Assembly: GCF_019649055.1 (NCBI RefSeq)
Contig: NW_026570251.1
Coordinates: 1,116,001 to 1,180,000, forward strand
From: Paramacrobiotus metropolitanus
Taxonomy: Eukaryota; Tardigrada; Eutardigrada; Parachela; Macrobiotidae
Reading direction: 5' to 3'
Length of the DNA stretch: 64,000 nt
In this document: positions 12,401 through 24,070 of the stretch, one piece after another
Layout: the number at the start of each line of letters is the position of its first letter
How positions within the stretch are numbered: position 1 is the first letter of the stretch
Position numbers and translations under genes: made by a program
Notes under the pieces: model-generated
Told to the model about the DNA's origin: nothing
What the model saw: only the letters and a program-made list of their open reading frames with translations
Databases searched by the model: none

Positions 12401-15400
12401 CCGATAGTTGTTGACCGTTGTAGAAGCGCACATTGGCACACCATACTAGTATTATGTGGTGACTGAGTTACTGTACTACATAATGCATTAAAATTAATTA
12501 ATGAATCCTTTCTCACTTTTTCCTGTAAATTTTTGATATGCAGTTGCAGTATTCGTAGGGCAGATTCAATCCACGCACAGGTTTGTTGCAAGCAGAGTAT
12601 TGACAGTTGTCAGTTGTCATTATAAAAATAAAATTAATAATTACCAAAAATAACTGTTTGGTAAAAGTTTTCAAATGCCTGCTTTAAGAGTGCTTTTGTC
12701 TTTATTGGGCAAAGGCGCAAAAGCCATCAGAATAATAAAAAGTCCATTCGCTGATTCGCGTATAAGTACTAACAACTAACAAGTACTTACTATAAGTATA
12801 ATGTACTAAGGCCTTGTCCCGAATTCGAAGCGAATCTTGTTGCGATACAGCAACTCACACCTCGCGAGGTGGCTTCGCATACCGTATCTGTGGGCGTGGC
12901 CACTGCATACAGCCAGCTCGTGCGGTTGAGCAACCGTACCAAAGCTAGATTCGCTTCGAATGCGAGACGAGGCCTAACAGTAACATGTAACAAGTACTGT
13001 ACTTAGTAGTTAGTACATACTAATTAAAATGTTCTTTACCGCTGCTAGCGAACAGGGAACGTAGTGCCGTGCGCATGGTTAACTACAGAATTCCACTGGT
13101 GAACGTAATAACAGCGCGCTAGTCACAGTGCGCATCCCCCGCAATCCCTGTTCCGTGTTGTCTGCGCCTGAACTTAGTTCGAAAATACTCTTTGTTCTGA
13201 TTTTCCGATTTCCGTGTGCTTTTCGTGTCTGGCTCGTCTCTTTCCACTTTTCCGACTTTGAAAACATTCCCATTTAATTCTGATCCCCTAGATTCTAGTC
13301 TCAACGATTTTTTTTACATTTCTGGCCATTGCTGGACGATAGCCCGTGTGTGTATGTGGCCTGTTGGTGGTGGATGTGTTGTGAGTGTTCTGTGTCGGAT
13401 CACTGATGGAGACCACGACGGCGACCCCGTCGCACTCCTTTGTCGTGCTGCGTTCGCGCATTATCCCGCGCACGTCGCCCGCGGAGATGGAGGGGGTGCT
13501 GCCCAATGTAGCGGCGCAGAGAAAGGTTCGTGGGTGATCAATTTGCGCTGGGTTGGGATGAGATAGGATCATAGGACAGTGGAACAAGCACGAACCCTGT
13601 GGCGAACTGGCTGGTGCTTTCCGTCTTCGCAGTTGATCAGTGTTGCGCGTTGCGGTCTCGTCCGCTTAATTGACGATGGGAAATCGTGGGTTGGGATTTT
13701 ATAAGTTGGTCGTTGAGGTGGGAGGGTGGTCCAAGCACGAAGAAAGTTGGTTTGTCTGCGGGATGCGGGAACCTGGCTGGTCCTAGCAAATCGCTCTGAG
13801 TGCCGTTTTTCGATCATCCGTCCGTATTTTTTTTAATATAAATGTATTAATAATCCATCATCTTGGGTTGATTGTCACTTTTCAGCAGGCATTGAGATTT
13901 TCGTCGCTTAGATGGTTCTCAAAACTCAACAGAGTATTACTGAGTGTTTAGTCTTTAGTGTGCAGACAGTTTAGTTTAGTCTTTAGTGTGCAGACAGTTT
14001 AGTCCAGAAAAGTGAGAAAACTGAATTTACTATCAGAATCCTGAAAATAGTGTGGAAAAAATACAGTCACGTTGGAAAAAAAATTAAATAAATATTTCTG
14101 CATCATACAATTAAATCTAGCTATTAATATTGACCCTTTACAATAAAAAAAAATTATTGATTGAGACATCGAGTCCCATTGATTTCTCCTTGCATAAATC
14201 ATAGATGACATTTCACATTTGTATATTTTTGGGTAAAGCCAGCTAATAAATGGCAGCGCATATTATGGGCAATTTAAACCTGGATTGGCGGTAAAATTTC
14301 TTTTTTTGGTATCAGGAATAATTATTTATTTGTGAAGAAATTAACTTCTAATTCTAGAAAAATCTACTGTAATAATTTCCAGTAATTTTATCAGGCTGCG
14401 CGTTGACTGTAAGCCATTATTTTTATTTATTTTACCGTATTTCTTGTTTTCCGCAGTTGAACGAAGGCAATGAGCGTCGTGCCGCCGACGACCGCGAGCA
14501 CTCGTTGGAGATCGAGGCCCCACCCATGCGCCCGGCCCCCACCCACTCCCCGGCGCCCTCCGCCGCCTCCAGCGTGCGCTCCGCCACGCCCTCCACCCTG
14601 TCGACGCTCTCGGCGGCCAGCGGCAGTCAGGGCCGCCCCCCGGGGTTCGCGCGCCGCACCGGCGGAGTGCCGCCGCGTCCCGAGGCCCCCAAACTCAGCG
14701 CCAACTCCACGGCCAAGGCACAGCTGCGTCGCTGCATCGTCAGCAGCTGCCGGCACTACAATAAACCGCAGCACGGGGTCTTCCCCTTCCCGCCGCTGGA
14801 GGGCCGCGCCGCCGACCGCAACCGCTGGATGTCGGCGATTAATAACAGCGCGGCGCGGAATCACGCCGTTAGCGGGGCGTATCTGCTGCATGACAACACG
14901 GCCGGGGTGTGTCGGGAGCATTTTCGGGAGACGGATGTGCTGCCGGATGGGACGCTGCGCAGGGGCTCCGCGCCGGTGCGCTTTGACGTCCGCCCGGGCT
15001 ACGGTAAGACGGCCAGTACGAAAACTTACGTTCTGCGAAAATTATGGTGTTTTAACCATATTTCTGAAATTGTCGGTTTTAATTTTTATTGATTTGATTC
15101 AAATTGATTGATTTTACGGATTTGTTTTGGATTGGACTGTTGGTGGTATTTCTTCTTTGTAAATGTTTTGGTGTAAAGTATCGTATCTTGTTTTGTTACT
15201 ATTATTTTCAACTAAAAAAATATTTGCAAACGAATTTCGAAAATTTTGCGGCTTATTTGTAAATGTTTTGGTGTAAAGTATCGTATCTTGTTTTGTTATT
15301 ATTTACAACTAAAAAAATATTTGCAAACGAATTTCGAAAATTTTGCGGCTCATTTCGGTGTGCTCATTTTTCGCTTTTTGCTGTTCATGTACACATTGCA

Positions 15401-17828
15401 CTACGATATCGCTATTCGCTTGTGGTATTTGGTACTATTTACAGCTGTATCTGCCTTGGTTATTCTTGCTATCTTGCATTACCAAAAACTGAATCACTAA
15501 AAACATTTTCCAATAGCCTGTTCGAGTCTCCGTTCATATAAGTACTTAGTTTGGTTACCGTAGTTGTTATAATGATAATAAAAATTACCGTCTTCATTTT
15601 TTATAACTTTTTTGGTACACTTTGAAAATACGAGTATTATTTTTTTTTGGTTTGATTTTATGAGATAAATACTGGATTCATCGTTAATTAGCTACGTACG
15701 TACTGAAGTCATGAACATTGCTGTAAATTAATGAAAGCGGAATAAAAAGAAGTACAAAATATGCCATGCTGTGTTGAAACGTTGTGTGTCACTGTGTTGC
15801 AGAGCCGCCGGCCACGGGTAAATCGCAGTTTGCCAAGAAATCCGTCGGCCTGCCGGAGCCCAGCACCTCCCGGGCCTGCACGGTGGCCGGGTGTAAATCG
15901 ACGAAACCGGGGCATGTCCACATGGCACCGCCGGCCCTGGTAGCCAAACCACCGGGCCGCACCATCAAAAAGACGGTCCCGCTGTCCAGTGTGCCGGTCC
16001 CCGTGCCGGTGCGCAGTCAGTCCGTGGCCAAGAAGAAGGGCGGGATTGTGCGGGCGCCGCAACGCAGCAGCACACGACTGGCGGTGCAGTTATCGCGCAG
16101 GTACCCTTGCTCGTTGCGATGGCGTAAATGTCGTACCGGTTAACAACTTAACATTACCGTAACTGAAACCGAAATTAATTGGGAAATTCTGGAAATAATT
16201 ATGAAAAAAATTTCCCGATTTTAATAACTTGGTACGGTCAACTGTCTGCTACGTAATAAAATCTGTGCGCTGTTTTCCTTTTTTTTTGCTTAATTTGAGG
16301 GAAATTAATTGGGAAATTCTGGAAATAATTTTGAAAAAATTTCCCGATTTTAATAATTTGGCACGGTCGACTGCCTGCTGCGTAATAAAATCTGTGCGCT
16401 GTTTTGCTTTTTTTGCTTAATTTTTTAGTTCCTTCTTATTAGTAATTTTATGATATTAATATTGTGCAGCGTGTTATTGTCAGTGGATTGCTTTTTATCG
16501 AAAGTGGGTGGTTTCTTCACTCTGCTCGTTTTGTACGTGCCTTTCAGTTGTTTAAAATTTCCGTTCATTATAATTTTGAATGGAACCTTTTTTTTACATT
16601 AAATTTTAGCTTCAGTTTTTCTTGAGTAATGAACTTGATACAGTATATGTGTTGTGTATTATCGTTGTGTTGGGTTTGTCCAGATTTTTTTGTGGAATTT
16701 TCGTTTCATAATAATTTCCGGTTTTTTTTACCGCTGAACAATTTCTCAACTGTTTTGAACATATCAGCAACTTTTCCCCAATTGGCGACCGTATGTTGAC
16801 GGGTTTCTGGATGATGGTGTTGATGTTATCAGCAGGGAATCGGAGGACGGGGATTACGATGCGGATATGGACTTCCCCGATGAACTGCCGGTCGCCGATG
16901 ATGCCGAGCACGTGGCGCAAGCACCGCTGAAGATCGTCCTGCAGAAGGCGCAGCCCGCCCCACCACCGCCGCCGCCGCCCCGACGGAACGTGGTGGCCGC
17001 CGTGGAGGAGGTGTTTGAGGAAGGGGATGATGAGGAGGACGAGGAGGAGGATCCGGTCAATCCTCGGGAGCCGTTGAAGATCATTCTGCAGAAGATGGTG
17101 CCCGTGACGCAGCAGCGACAGAATGAGCAGCGCGGATCTACGTCGAAAGGGCCCATGATGACGCGCGCTGTACAGGTCAGCGGTTTTTGGTGGAATTTTG
17201 CTGCGGTTATTTTCAAAGTCGTAATTCAATCATAAATTCGTGAACAACAGTTTGGCGTTTCGTATCACTGAGAGGAAAAAGCAGTTGAATCAACAACATC
17301 GACAGGAATTTTAAATAAATGTGAAAAATCGCATGAGGAATTAATATGGTAAAATTTATTGCGTATTTCCATGTGGCATCACCGAAGAATAGATGCCGAC
17401 ATGCCGTTAATGTTGTTTTTTTTTATTATAAAAAGATAGATTTATAAATTGCGTCTAATTTAATTAAAATTTAATAAAAGATTGAATTATGATGGTGTAT
17501 TCAGATAAATAAACTCCATATTGTTGTTATATTTTGATTGAGAATTTTGGAAAAAGAATTTGTTTTTATTTTGACTTAGAAACGTTGAAAACATCGAAAA
17601 CATCAGTAACTGTAGTGAATACCCATATACCCCAAAATATTTTTATGATGGCAACGTGAACGATCCTTCTCGTACAAATACACGTATCCTATTTGTGAAA
17701 TTGCCAGATAAGTGCCAATTGAGAAAATATAAAAATAAGCGAAATCGAATACCTCCTAATAATAATCGCATTAAATACAGCACATTATTTCTTTAGGATG
17801 GTAAAAGTTGTGCTTTCTCGTTACTGCA

Positions 17829-17880
<52 letters not shown>

Positions 17881-20800
17881 GATAATCGAAAGAAATTCTG
17901 GACGTGAAAAACGTTCAAGAGAAAATAAAATTGAATACGTAGTGTCATAAAAAAAATCGAATATGTAGCGACATAAAAATCACAGTACATTAGCAGGATG
18001 ATTTCTTTAACGGTTGCAACGGATTGTTTTTGTGTATGCAGGTGCAAGACGAAGAACTGGAGGCGGATTCGGATGAGGAGGAAGTGGAGGCCATCATCCG
18101 CGAGGCGCACGAAGAGATTGTGGATCTGCGGTTGAAGGTGGAGGACGCCGAGAGCGCCCTGACCACGGAGAAGTTCAAGGTGGCCCATCTGGAGGCGCGG
18201 GTGGCGGCGTGGATGCGCGAGCACTTCCAGTGCCAGGCGCAGGAGACGGAGCGCATCGAGATGCTGGATAAATTGGCACAGTATTATCTGGCGCGCGCCA
18301 AGAAGGTGGAGGAGGATAAGCGCGCCGTCGCCGCCGAGGTGGAACTGTTCCGCGCCAATTATGTCCGCGCGCAGAAGGAGACGGAGTCGTATCGCGCCCA
18401 GATTATTGAGTTGCAGGTGAGGAAGAAATTTATAAATGTGTTATTTTTATTTTATTTTAAACATTTTATTACTTTTTTATTTTATTTTTTTTCTGTTTTA
18501 TTTCAGACGTTTTCTTCCATTTCATTTTAATCACTTTTTCCTATTTAATTTTGGAATATTTTTTTAGTTGAATGAAAAATACTTCGCTTGCTGCTGTAGA
18601 CAGCCTGGTGTACAGCCTGTTGGTTTATCCAGAACAGGGTTACGAAATTTTCATTAGAATGATCTAGTTAATGGTGATTAACAGCTGGTATTTTATAATT
18701 ATTTTTCTTTTGGCATTTTTTAAATGAAGTTGTCTTTGAATTGGGAATTTCGGTTGGTGATTTATTTTTGGAGATAGGAAATGTTCCATTGTTCCTGAGA
18801 AATATTCCCAAAAAAATCCCGTTAATTCGTATCAAAAGTACTGTATGTAAAGATTATTAAAGAGTATGGTGGTTCTGAAAAATTCTGCTTATGCGTTTTA
18901 TAATTATGAAATTAACAAAAATTGCAAAAAAAAATCTGATGAAATTATGGGAAAAAATCGCAGAAGAAATGTTGGTGATTTGTGTCATAATTTATCAAAA
19001 TTGAAAATATTTCACAGGAAAGAAAATGCAGAAAAATTTTGAAATTACGGGAAAAATTACATGCCACGTGTGCCATTTTTGATAAAAAAATCAGTAAATT
19101 ATGTGCGTGTAATATTAACGAAAATTTGAAGAAGTTCCGGATGAAATCCTAAAAACTCTGTTATTTTTGACATAGACCACATCGGCGCGTCAAGTGGAGC
19201 TGGTGGTGCAGACCAAGACCAAAAACGAGAAGGAAGCCATGGAGACGATCGCCTCGCTGCGCCGGCAGCTGGCCGAGAGCGTCAGCGCCAACCAGACGGC
19301 GCGCAAGACCTACGTCAACCTGCTGAACAAACTGGGCATCCCCGTGCCCGACGAGATCGCCGCCCTGGCCGACGCCGGCACCGTCAACCGCAACGCCACC
19401 ACCACGTCACCGGCCAAGGCCACGCCCGCCAAGAAAGCCACGGCGGCCGCCAAGAAGAAGGCGGCGGAATCGGCTGCCGCGGCGTTGACCCCGCCGGCCA
19501 AAACCGCGCCCCCGCCGACCCCCGTGGCGGCCGCGCCGGTGACCGCCAGTCAGCCGGTGACGCCCAGCGCGTCGTTCAATCCGCGGCAGACACGACAGCG
19601 ACAACGCGAGCAGGAGGCTGCCGCGGCGCAGCAACAACAGCAGCCGCCCGTGATGGTGCAGCAGCCGATGGCGGGGTACGGCGTGCAGCCGCCCCATGGC
19701 GGGTGGAACGGGTATGGGCAGGCGCAGACGTCGGTCATCCAGCAGACGCCGGGCGGGAGTGCCTTCAGCCAGCCCACCTATCAGGTTATCAAATTTGTTG
19801 AACGGGAAATTAATGCACATAACTACTCAAATAAATATCCGGATTTTTAAAATTTTCCCGTAATAATCAAGTGATAGTAATTGTCCCATAATTTTGTTCG
19901 TACAAATAAATTACAGTTCTTCATTAATTTTTCCCCAAATAAAATAGCAGTAAATAATTTTCCCGTAATGTTTTAGTATATTTTGCCAGTTTTGGGTTTG
20001 TTATTTAATGAAAGAAAAATGAAAAACAAAATTTTTTAATTTGTTTTGTCTGTAACTTGTGCTTCGATTTGTAATTTAATACAAAGTAAAAACATAATAC
20101 TGTACGTAAATCTAATTGCTTTATTGATATTTTGGTTTGCATTCGATTTAAGGAAAACTACTGATGTAACAATTTTTAAACCGTGTTCGGTGATTCAGAA
20201 AATGAAAATAAATATAGAAATAATTATTAACTGGAGGAGATTTTTTTAGTCCATTTCTTGGCGACGAAGACTACGTTAGCGCGTTGAAAATGTACGGTGC
20301 AACGTAGTGCTGTGGCTCTTTCCGAAGTGTCCATTGTCAGACATACATAACATGAATTCCCATGTTCGGTTTTCATTAATTTCTTTTTCTCTATTCTCTG
20401 TTCATTAAAATTTGCAGTTACTGACATAATGGTTACCATTTTTTTTCATTTCAATTTTTTGCTGCATAATTTATGACAATTTTCTAGGCACATTTGATCT
20501 GAAATTTCGCCGCATCCAGAACTAACCGCTAATTATCGAAGTCTTTTAATTATCCTTTTTGATAATATTATTTGTCACTTTCTGGCTTAGTTCTTCCATT
20601 TAATTACCAATCGCGAATAAGAATAAAATTATTTTCGGTTGTAGAAAAATCTAAATGTATAATAAATTTCAGAAATATTAATCATATATTAAGTAATTTC
20701 AGAAATAATAATTTTAATTAAAATTAATAATATGCTGACTGTATTTTATTTTGGGTGAATTGCAGGCGCAGCCGGAGACCAGCGGACGGAAGCGCGGACG

Positions 20801-20897
20801 GCCGCGTCGCGAGGACACCGAGCCGGCCATTCCCTCGCCCAAGAAGCCGCGCGAGAGCTCCGTCGACCGGGCCGTGCGCTATTTGATGAGCTTGTGA
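9464..20897 (+). CDS. THAP zinc finger / coiled-coil / AT-hook nuclear protein, eight coding exons
   Basis: Exons 9464-9830, 10687-11096, 14457-15003, 15803-16100, 16836-17175, 18042-18416, 19176-19784 and 20766-20897 all have GT-AG borders and compatible phases. They sum to 3078 nt, 1025 residues plus TGA. Domains in order: an acidic, Ser/Pro-rich disordered region (1-340); a THAP finger (about 350-433); a partial second THAP-like start (about 466); a Pro-rich and acidic part with two PLKI(V/I)LQK motifs; a long coiled coil (about 655-835); an Ala/Pro/Gln-rich tail; and a C-terminal AT-hook, GRKRGRPRR. THAP fingers and AT-hooks bind DNA, so a nuclear chromatin or transcription role is inferred. 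A second ATG at 9476 is an alternative start. I know no standard family with this exact order. Confidence 0.85.
12810..12974. mobile_element. PIF/Harbinger-like MITE, 165 bp, in an intron
   Basis: Terminal inverted repeats of about 28 bp (left end GGCCTTGTCCCGAATTCGAA, continuing GCGAATCT; right end the same with three differences) are flanked by TAA at 12807-12809 and 12975-12977. GG-starting repeats with a 3-bp TAA duplication fit the PIF/Harbinger superfamily. It has no coding capacity and lies in the intron between exons 2 and 3 of the THAP gene. Confidence 0.75.
13406..13525 (+). CDS. Alternative first coding exon of the THAP gene
   Basis: Forty codons from an ATG at 13406, beginning METTTATPSHSFVVLRSR, end at AAAG|GTTCGT in phase 0, exactly the phase needed to join the exon at 14457. 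The exon at 11096 also ends in phase 0, so this exon can replace the first two. That gives an 806-residue isoform lacking the long acidic N-terminus. It has the high GC of the other exons. An internal cassette use is not likely because stops occur upstream in frame. No promoter motif is obvious. Confidence 0.6.
14457..15003 (+). CDS. Exon 3 of the THAP gene: the THAP-type C2CH zinc finger
   Basis: After a Ser/Ala/Pro-rich linker, the zinc ligands are the two cysteines of RCIVSSC (first Cys codon at 14733) and the C and H of VCREHF. Between them are FPFPP, matching the conserved proline region, and RNRW, supplying the invariant tryptophan. The domain closes with GSAPVRF, in the place of the AVPTIF-like end. 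The first pair is spaced C-x4-C, within the family range of two to four. The exon ends in phase 1 at TACG|GTAAGA. Confidence 0.85.
15157..15355 (+). repeat. Tandem duplication, period 100 bp, in an intron
   Basis: The stretch starting GTAAATGTTTTGGTGTAAAG at about 15159 repeats exactly 100 bases later, with a 4-base deletion and one or two changes. It lies in the intron between the THAP exons 3 and 4 and looks recent. Confidence 0.9.
15803..16100 (+). CDS. Exon 4 of the THAP gene: degenerate half-copy of the THAP finger
   Basis: This exon contains ACTVAGCKSTKPGHVHMAPP, which lines up with the start of the real finger in exon 3 (RCIVSSCRHYNKPQHGVFPF): same C-x4-C, a KP pair, a glycine and histidine nearby, and a proline block. 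There is no tryptophan and no second C-x2-H pair, so it cannot be a full zinc site alone. A basic, proline-rich stretch follows. An old internal duplication of the finger's first half is the likely origin. Confidence 0.6.
16171..16427 (+). repeat. Tandem duplication, period 130 bp, in an intron
   Basis: The stretch starting GAAATTAATTGGGAAATTCT at 16171 repeats at 16301 with about half a dozen changes. It lies in the intron after THAP exon 4. Confidence 0.9.
16836..17175 (+). CDS. Exon 5 of the THAP gene: acidic/polyproline part with a duplicated LQK motif
   Basis: An acidic start is followed by APLKIVLQK, a run of seven prolines, a second acidic block of about 20 Asp/Glu-rich residues, and then EPLKIILQK. 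The two nonapeptides are nearly the same and may be short helical docking motifs. Starts in phase 2, ends in phase 0 at ACAG|GTCAGC. Confidence 0.75.
17830..17877. repeat. TA dinucleotide microsatellite
   Basis: About 24 uninterrupted TA units in the intron before the coiled-coil exon of the THAP gene. Confidence 0.97.
18042..18416 (+). CDS. Exon 6 of the THAP gene: coiled coil
   Basis: All 125 residues are highly charged and helical with regular hydrophobic spacing (for example AHEEIVDLRLKVEDAESAL and KKVEEDKRAVAAEVELF). No proline occurs in the body. The heptad pattern continues into the first about 55 residues of the next exon (19176-19784), giving a coiled coil of about 180 residues that probably mediates dimerisation. 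Both borders are in phase 0. Confidence 0.8.
20766..20897 (+). CDS. Last exon of the THAP gene: AT-hook tail
   Basis: The exon encodes 43 residues and a TGA. It holds SGRKRGRPRRED, a textbook AT-hook built around GRP, and a second basic patch, SPKKPRE, that may act in nuclear import. Exon 7 upstream ends at a weak GTTATC donor at 19785, so reading through into the intron, with a short alternative tail, is possible. Confidence 0.8.
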   Translation, partial: AQPETSGRKRGRPRREDTEPAIPSPKKPRESSVDRAVRYLMSL

Positions 20898-22980
20898 AGA
20901 AGTCCCTGCGGAAATTTTGTTGGTCTGACGAAGAAACAAGTGCGCATGATGAGTCTGGATGGATCGTTCCTCGTAGTTTTTAATCGTTTCCAGCGCTGGG
21001 CGAATTTCACATCATTTTATACTGAAAATCACTTTGATCTTTTCACAAGAATGCGGCATGATGCGGCTGAAAATGGCTGTTTGTTTATAACTTGGAAATA
21101 ATCGCGGTATTTGTTGGGTATTATTTTTGTTAGTGTTTGTTCTTTGGAATGAAAACATGACTGCTTGTTGTACGAGATATGAATGACTTTGGATTTGTAT
21201 GATTAAAACTTATTCGGATTAATTCAGTCAGTGCACTGTTACGCCGCTTTATTATCACTTTAAAAAAAATAAATCAACCGGAGAAAATTAGAATTAGTTT
21301 GTAAAAAGTAAAAAAGAAAACTGTTCATAAAAAAACTGTACAGAAACCTTGTTCATAAAAAAACTGTACCGAAAGCTTTTTGCTGTGAGAATTAAAATCG
21401 TCCCGCCATTTTTACACTAAATTAAGAGGAGAACCACACAAACAATACCAGAGAAACGATAATTAAATGTCTTTGAAATCAGTTTTTTATTTTCGAAAAA
21501 AGAAAAATAAAAAACTGGAAGCTGAAGAAGGAAATTTTTATACACGTCCACTACACTGCCTTTACCAGAGTAGCATATAGTCTAGTCACAGAGCCACAAC
21601 ACTACATTTTACCGGCGATTTTCAATATGTACTCGTACGTTAGTGTCTGACGAATCCTCCGCTTTAAAACTAGAATGATAAGGAATCAAATATCATGCAA
21701 CGTTGCATTTTGATTTACCGTAGTTCACAGAAACGTACCAGAATAATAATTATATGCATTTTTTCGAAAACGTGAACTATAACTGCGTTCAGTCGATCAA
21801 AAATATGGAAAAACATCAACTTATTTGGTAACTGGCCATTAGTGGCCAATGAATTGGGAAAAAAATCATTACTTAACAGTTAGTTCTGTATCTAAACTGG
21901 TCTACCAAAAACGACCCCAGTAATTGTTCAAATTTTCTAATTATTCCTAAAATTGTTTGACATATAGAAATGATAATAGCATATATGCGAGATGTGGTTC
22001 AAGGCTTTAAGGCAGATTTTTACAAGTTTTGCCCAGTAATTCCAGAGAAAAAATACTTAATGATTCGTTTAACACGATGCAATGCAAATGGGATAAATTG
22101 GAACCAAATGTTTTTAGAAATTCAATTCAAATTAGGTGACCAGGCAATTGCAGTGGTCTGAATCTTGAAGTGGGAAATTTTAAAAATTAATTTTAGAAAT
22201 GTTATTAGATGGGGGAAATGATCAGATTTAATGCCGTTTTACTTAAAAATTTAAAATCTGTGAAAAATACCGATACACGCTACGACAATAATTCAACGTG
22301 AATTATTATTTTGAAAGCAAATAAATAAGTCAACACGAAACAAATTTCACAAAAGTGCAATCATTGCGATTCTTATCCGTAGCTGTGCAGATTGTTTTCA
22401 TGACATAGCTCACTGCGGGCTCGCCGGGCCGTCAAAACGTGTGTAGCAGCGACGCGGCAAAAGCCGCGTTCCTGGTACATGTGTACTGGCGGCCCATAAC
22501 TCGAGGATGACCTTTTCGCGTGACCTTTTCTGCGTTACAAGAAGCTACAGTTGAAAATTCTGAAAAATTTTAGCGAGACTGAGCGCAATAACTTTTGCAG
22601 GAACTGTTTCAACCGTCCGCTTTTTTTCCCTTGTTATAGGAGGTATCGTACTAGACACTTTGCGCCCGCGGCCGGTTGCTGAGCGGCACATGCTTTGAAA
22701 ATCTGCGCTTCTTGAATTACACGTAGTTTATCCGAATGTGGCAAATTGCGTATTTCATTATCTTAAGCGGATACCCATCGTCCTGCCGTTGCCGTTCTCG
22801 GAAACGTTCCTCTATGGTACACGAAATAACAGATGAATAATGGTTAAATAGCAACAGTACAAGTACAGTGAAGTACGATGATAGCATGACAAAGACAACG
22901 TGTAACATTCGTAAATCTACCGAACACTAAAGACAGTCAGACAAAACAATATCAGCATAAAACTCAGAATCTCCACACGC
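20898..22980. other. Downstream region of the THAP gene, no further gene seen
   Basis: AT-rich. It contains a short duplication of GTTCATAAAAAAACTGTAC at about 21323 and 21351, a perfect stem CGCGGCAAAAGCCGCG near 22454, and a 17-base segment near 22425 (CTCGCCGGGCCGTCA) that recurs inside the inverted-repeat element at 25.4 kb. No open frame here has a recognisable domain. Confidence 0.5.
21268..21273 (+). promoter_or_regulatory. Possible polyadenylation signal of the THAP gene
   Basis: AATAAA about 370 bases after the stop codon. It is the first canonical signal downstream on this strand that I noticed; usage is inferred. Confidence 0.35.
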
Positions 22981-22982
22981 CA

Positions 22983-24070
22983 CACCAACTAGATCACTGG
23001 TTGAATGGCGAAAACGCGCCGAAGCGCTTTGGGGTAATACTCGCCCCAGATCCCATCGGGCATGACACACAGAGACTCCGAATTTACACCTCCACGTCCC
23101 ATCCACCAGTGATGGGTTACTGAGTTTTTGGACCTCTTACTTACTCTTACTGTTGCAATACTTTTGACTTACTTTACTGTTACTTTTTCGCTGCCGCAAA
23201 CGCTACTTTTACTTAATGTTTACTAATTCACCTAAAAGATTACTTACTCAGTAAGCCAAGTAGCAACAAGTACTAATTACCAAAACTTGTGTTAGGAAGG
23301 AAATTTCGCGCGAAGCGCGAAGGTGACGAGCGAATTTATGGCGAAATCGTTAGAAATAATTTCTAAGAAATTCCATTAAAAATCGTATTATCAGTACAAA
23401 TATAGCCAGCCAGAATTTTTCCCTACTTTTTACTTACTTTTACTGTTATTTTAAAAATCTTACTTACTGTTACTGTTACTTCAGGTCCAAAACGTTACTG
23501 GTTACTGAATCCTTAATATTAGGCTACTGTTTACTGAGTAACTTTCCCTTACTTACTGCCTACTCAGTAACCCATCACTGCCATCCACCCATCCAGAGGG
23601 TTCGGGAGATCCACTCCACGGTCCAATTTGAGCGAAACGACAGCTTCCAGAATGAACATCCATGCGTCCCCGAAAACAGAAAACACAGAGCCCCCGAACG
23701 CTGCACCAACTAGGTCACTGGTTGAACGGCGAAAACGCGCCGAAGCGCTTTGGGTTAATACTCGCCCCAGATCACATCGAGCACAACATCCAGAAACTCC
23801 AGGCTCCCCACCCTCAGGCCGCATGAATCCGGAATGCGAAAATGACGTATGCAAGCGACGGCAAGTCTCGGAGTCAGCGCGGCTCCCGAGCGCACATCCA
23901 CGGTTTCCAACCTCACCGTTCCCAAAAGCAAAAACAGCAGAATCCCCGAACGCTGCACCAACTAGGTCACTGGTTGAATGGCGAAAATGCGCCGAAGCGC
24001 CTTGGGTTAATACTCGCCCCAGATCACATCGAGCACAACGCTCAGAAACACCGAGCTTCCCGCCAACAGG
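22983..24070 (+). repeat. Tandem repeat of about 240-250 bp, three copies, split by a transposon
   Basis: The string CACCAACTAGRTCACTGGTT begins copies at 22983, 23704 and 23956. Copies two and three are 252 bases apart. Copies one and two are 721 apart, but subtracting the 474-bp transposon at 23107 and one 8-bp duplication leaves 239. Copies two and three are open in one frame (23628-24128, 166 codons), so the protein would carry the repeat APTRSLVE(R/W)RK(R/C)AEA. Whether it is translated is unknown. Confidence 0.8.
23107..23580. mobile_element. hAT-like MITE, 474 bp, with 8-bp target duplication
   Basis: Perfect 19-bp terminal inverted repeats CAGTGATGGGTTACTGAGT and an 8-bp duplication CCATCCAC at 23099-23106 and 23581-23588. 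Both are hAT features. The inside is rich in TTACTTACTGTTAC-like runs and has no coding capacity, so it depends on a transposase elsewhere. Confidence 0.9.

Noticed and set aside
14427-15111. Long frames of 164 and 213 codons overlapping the THAP exon
   Set aside because: Proline/arginine- and glycine-rich shadows of the GC-rich THAP exon; they carry no domain and do not splice in phase.
17793-18224. Minus-strand frame of 143 codons with a long YI repeat
   Set aside because: Half of it is the TA microsatellite; the rest is the shadow of the coiled-coil exon.
19407-19820. Minus-strand frame of 137 codons over THAP exon 7
   Set aside because: Shadow of a GC-rich exon with low-complexity Arg/Gly/Leu content.
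22450-22475. Bacterial-style terminator at the CGCGGCAAAAGCCGCG stem
   Set aside because: No T run follows and there is no bacterial gene nearby; it is probably part of a degraded inverted-repeat element.
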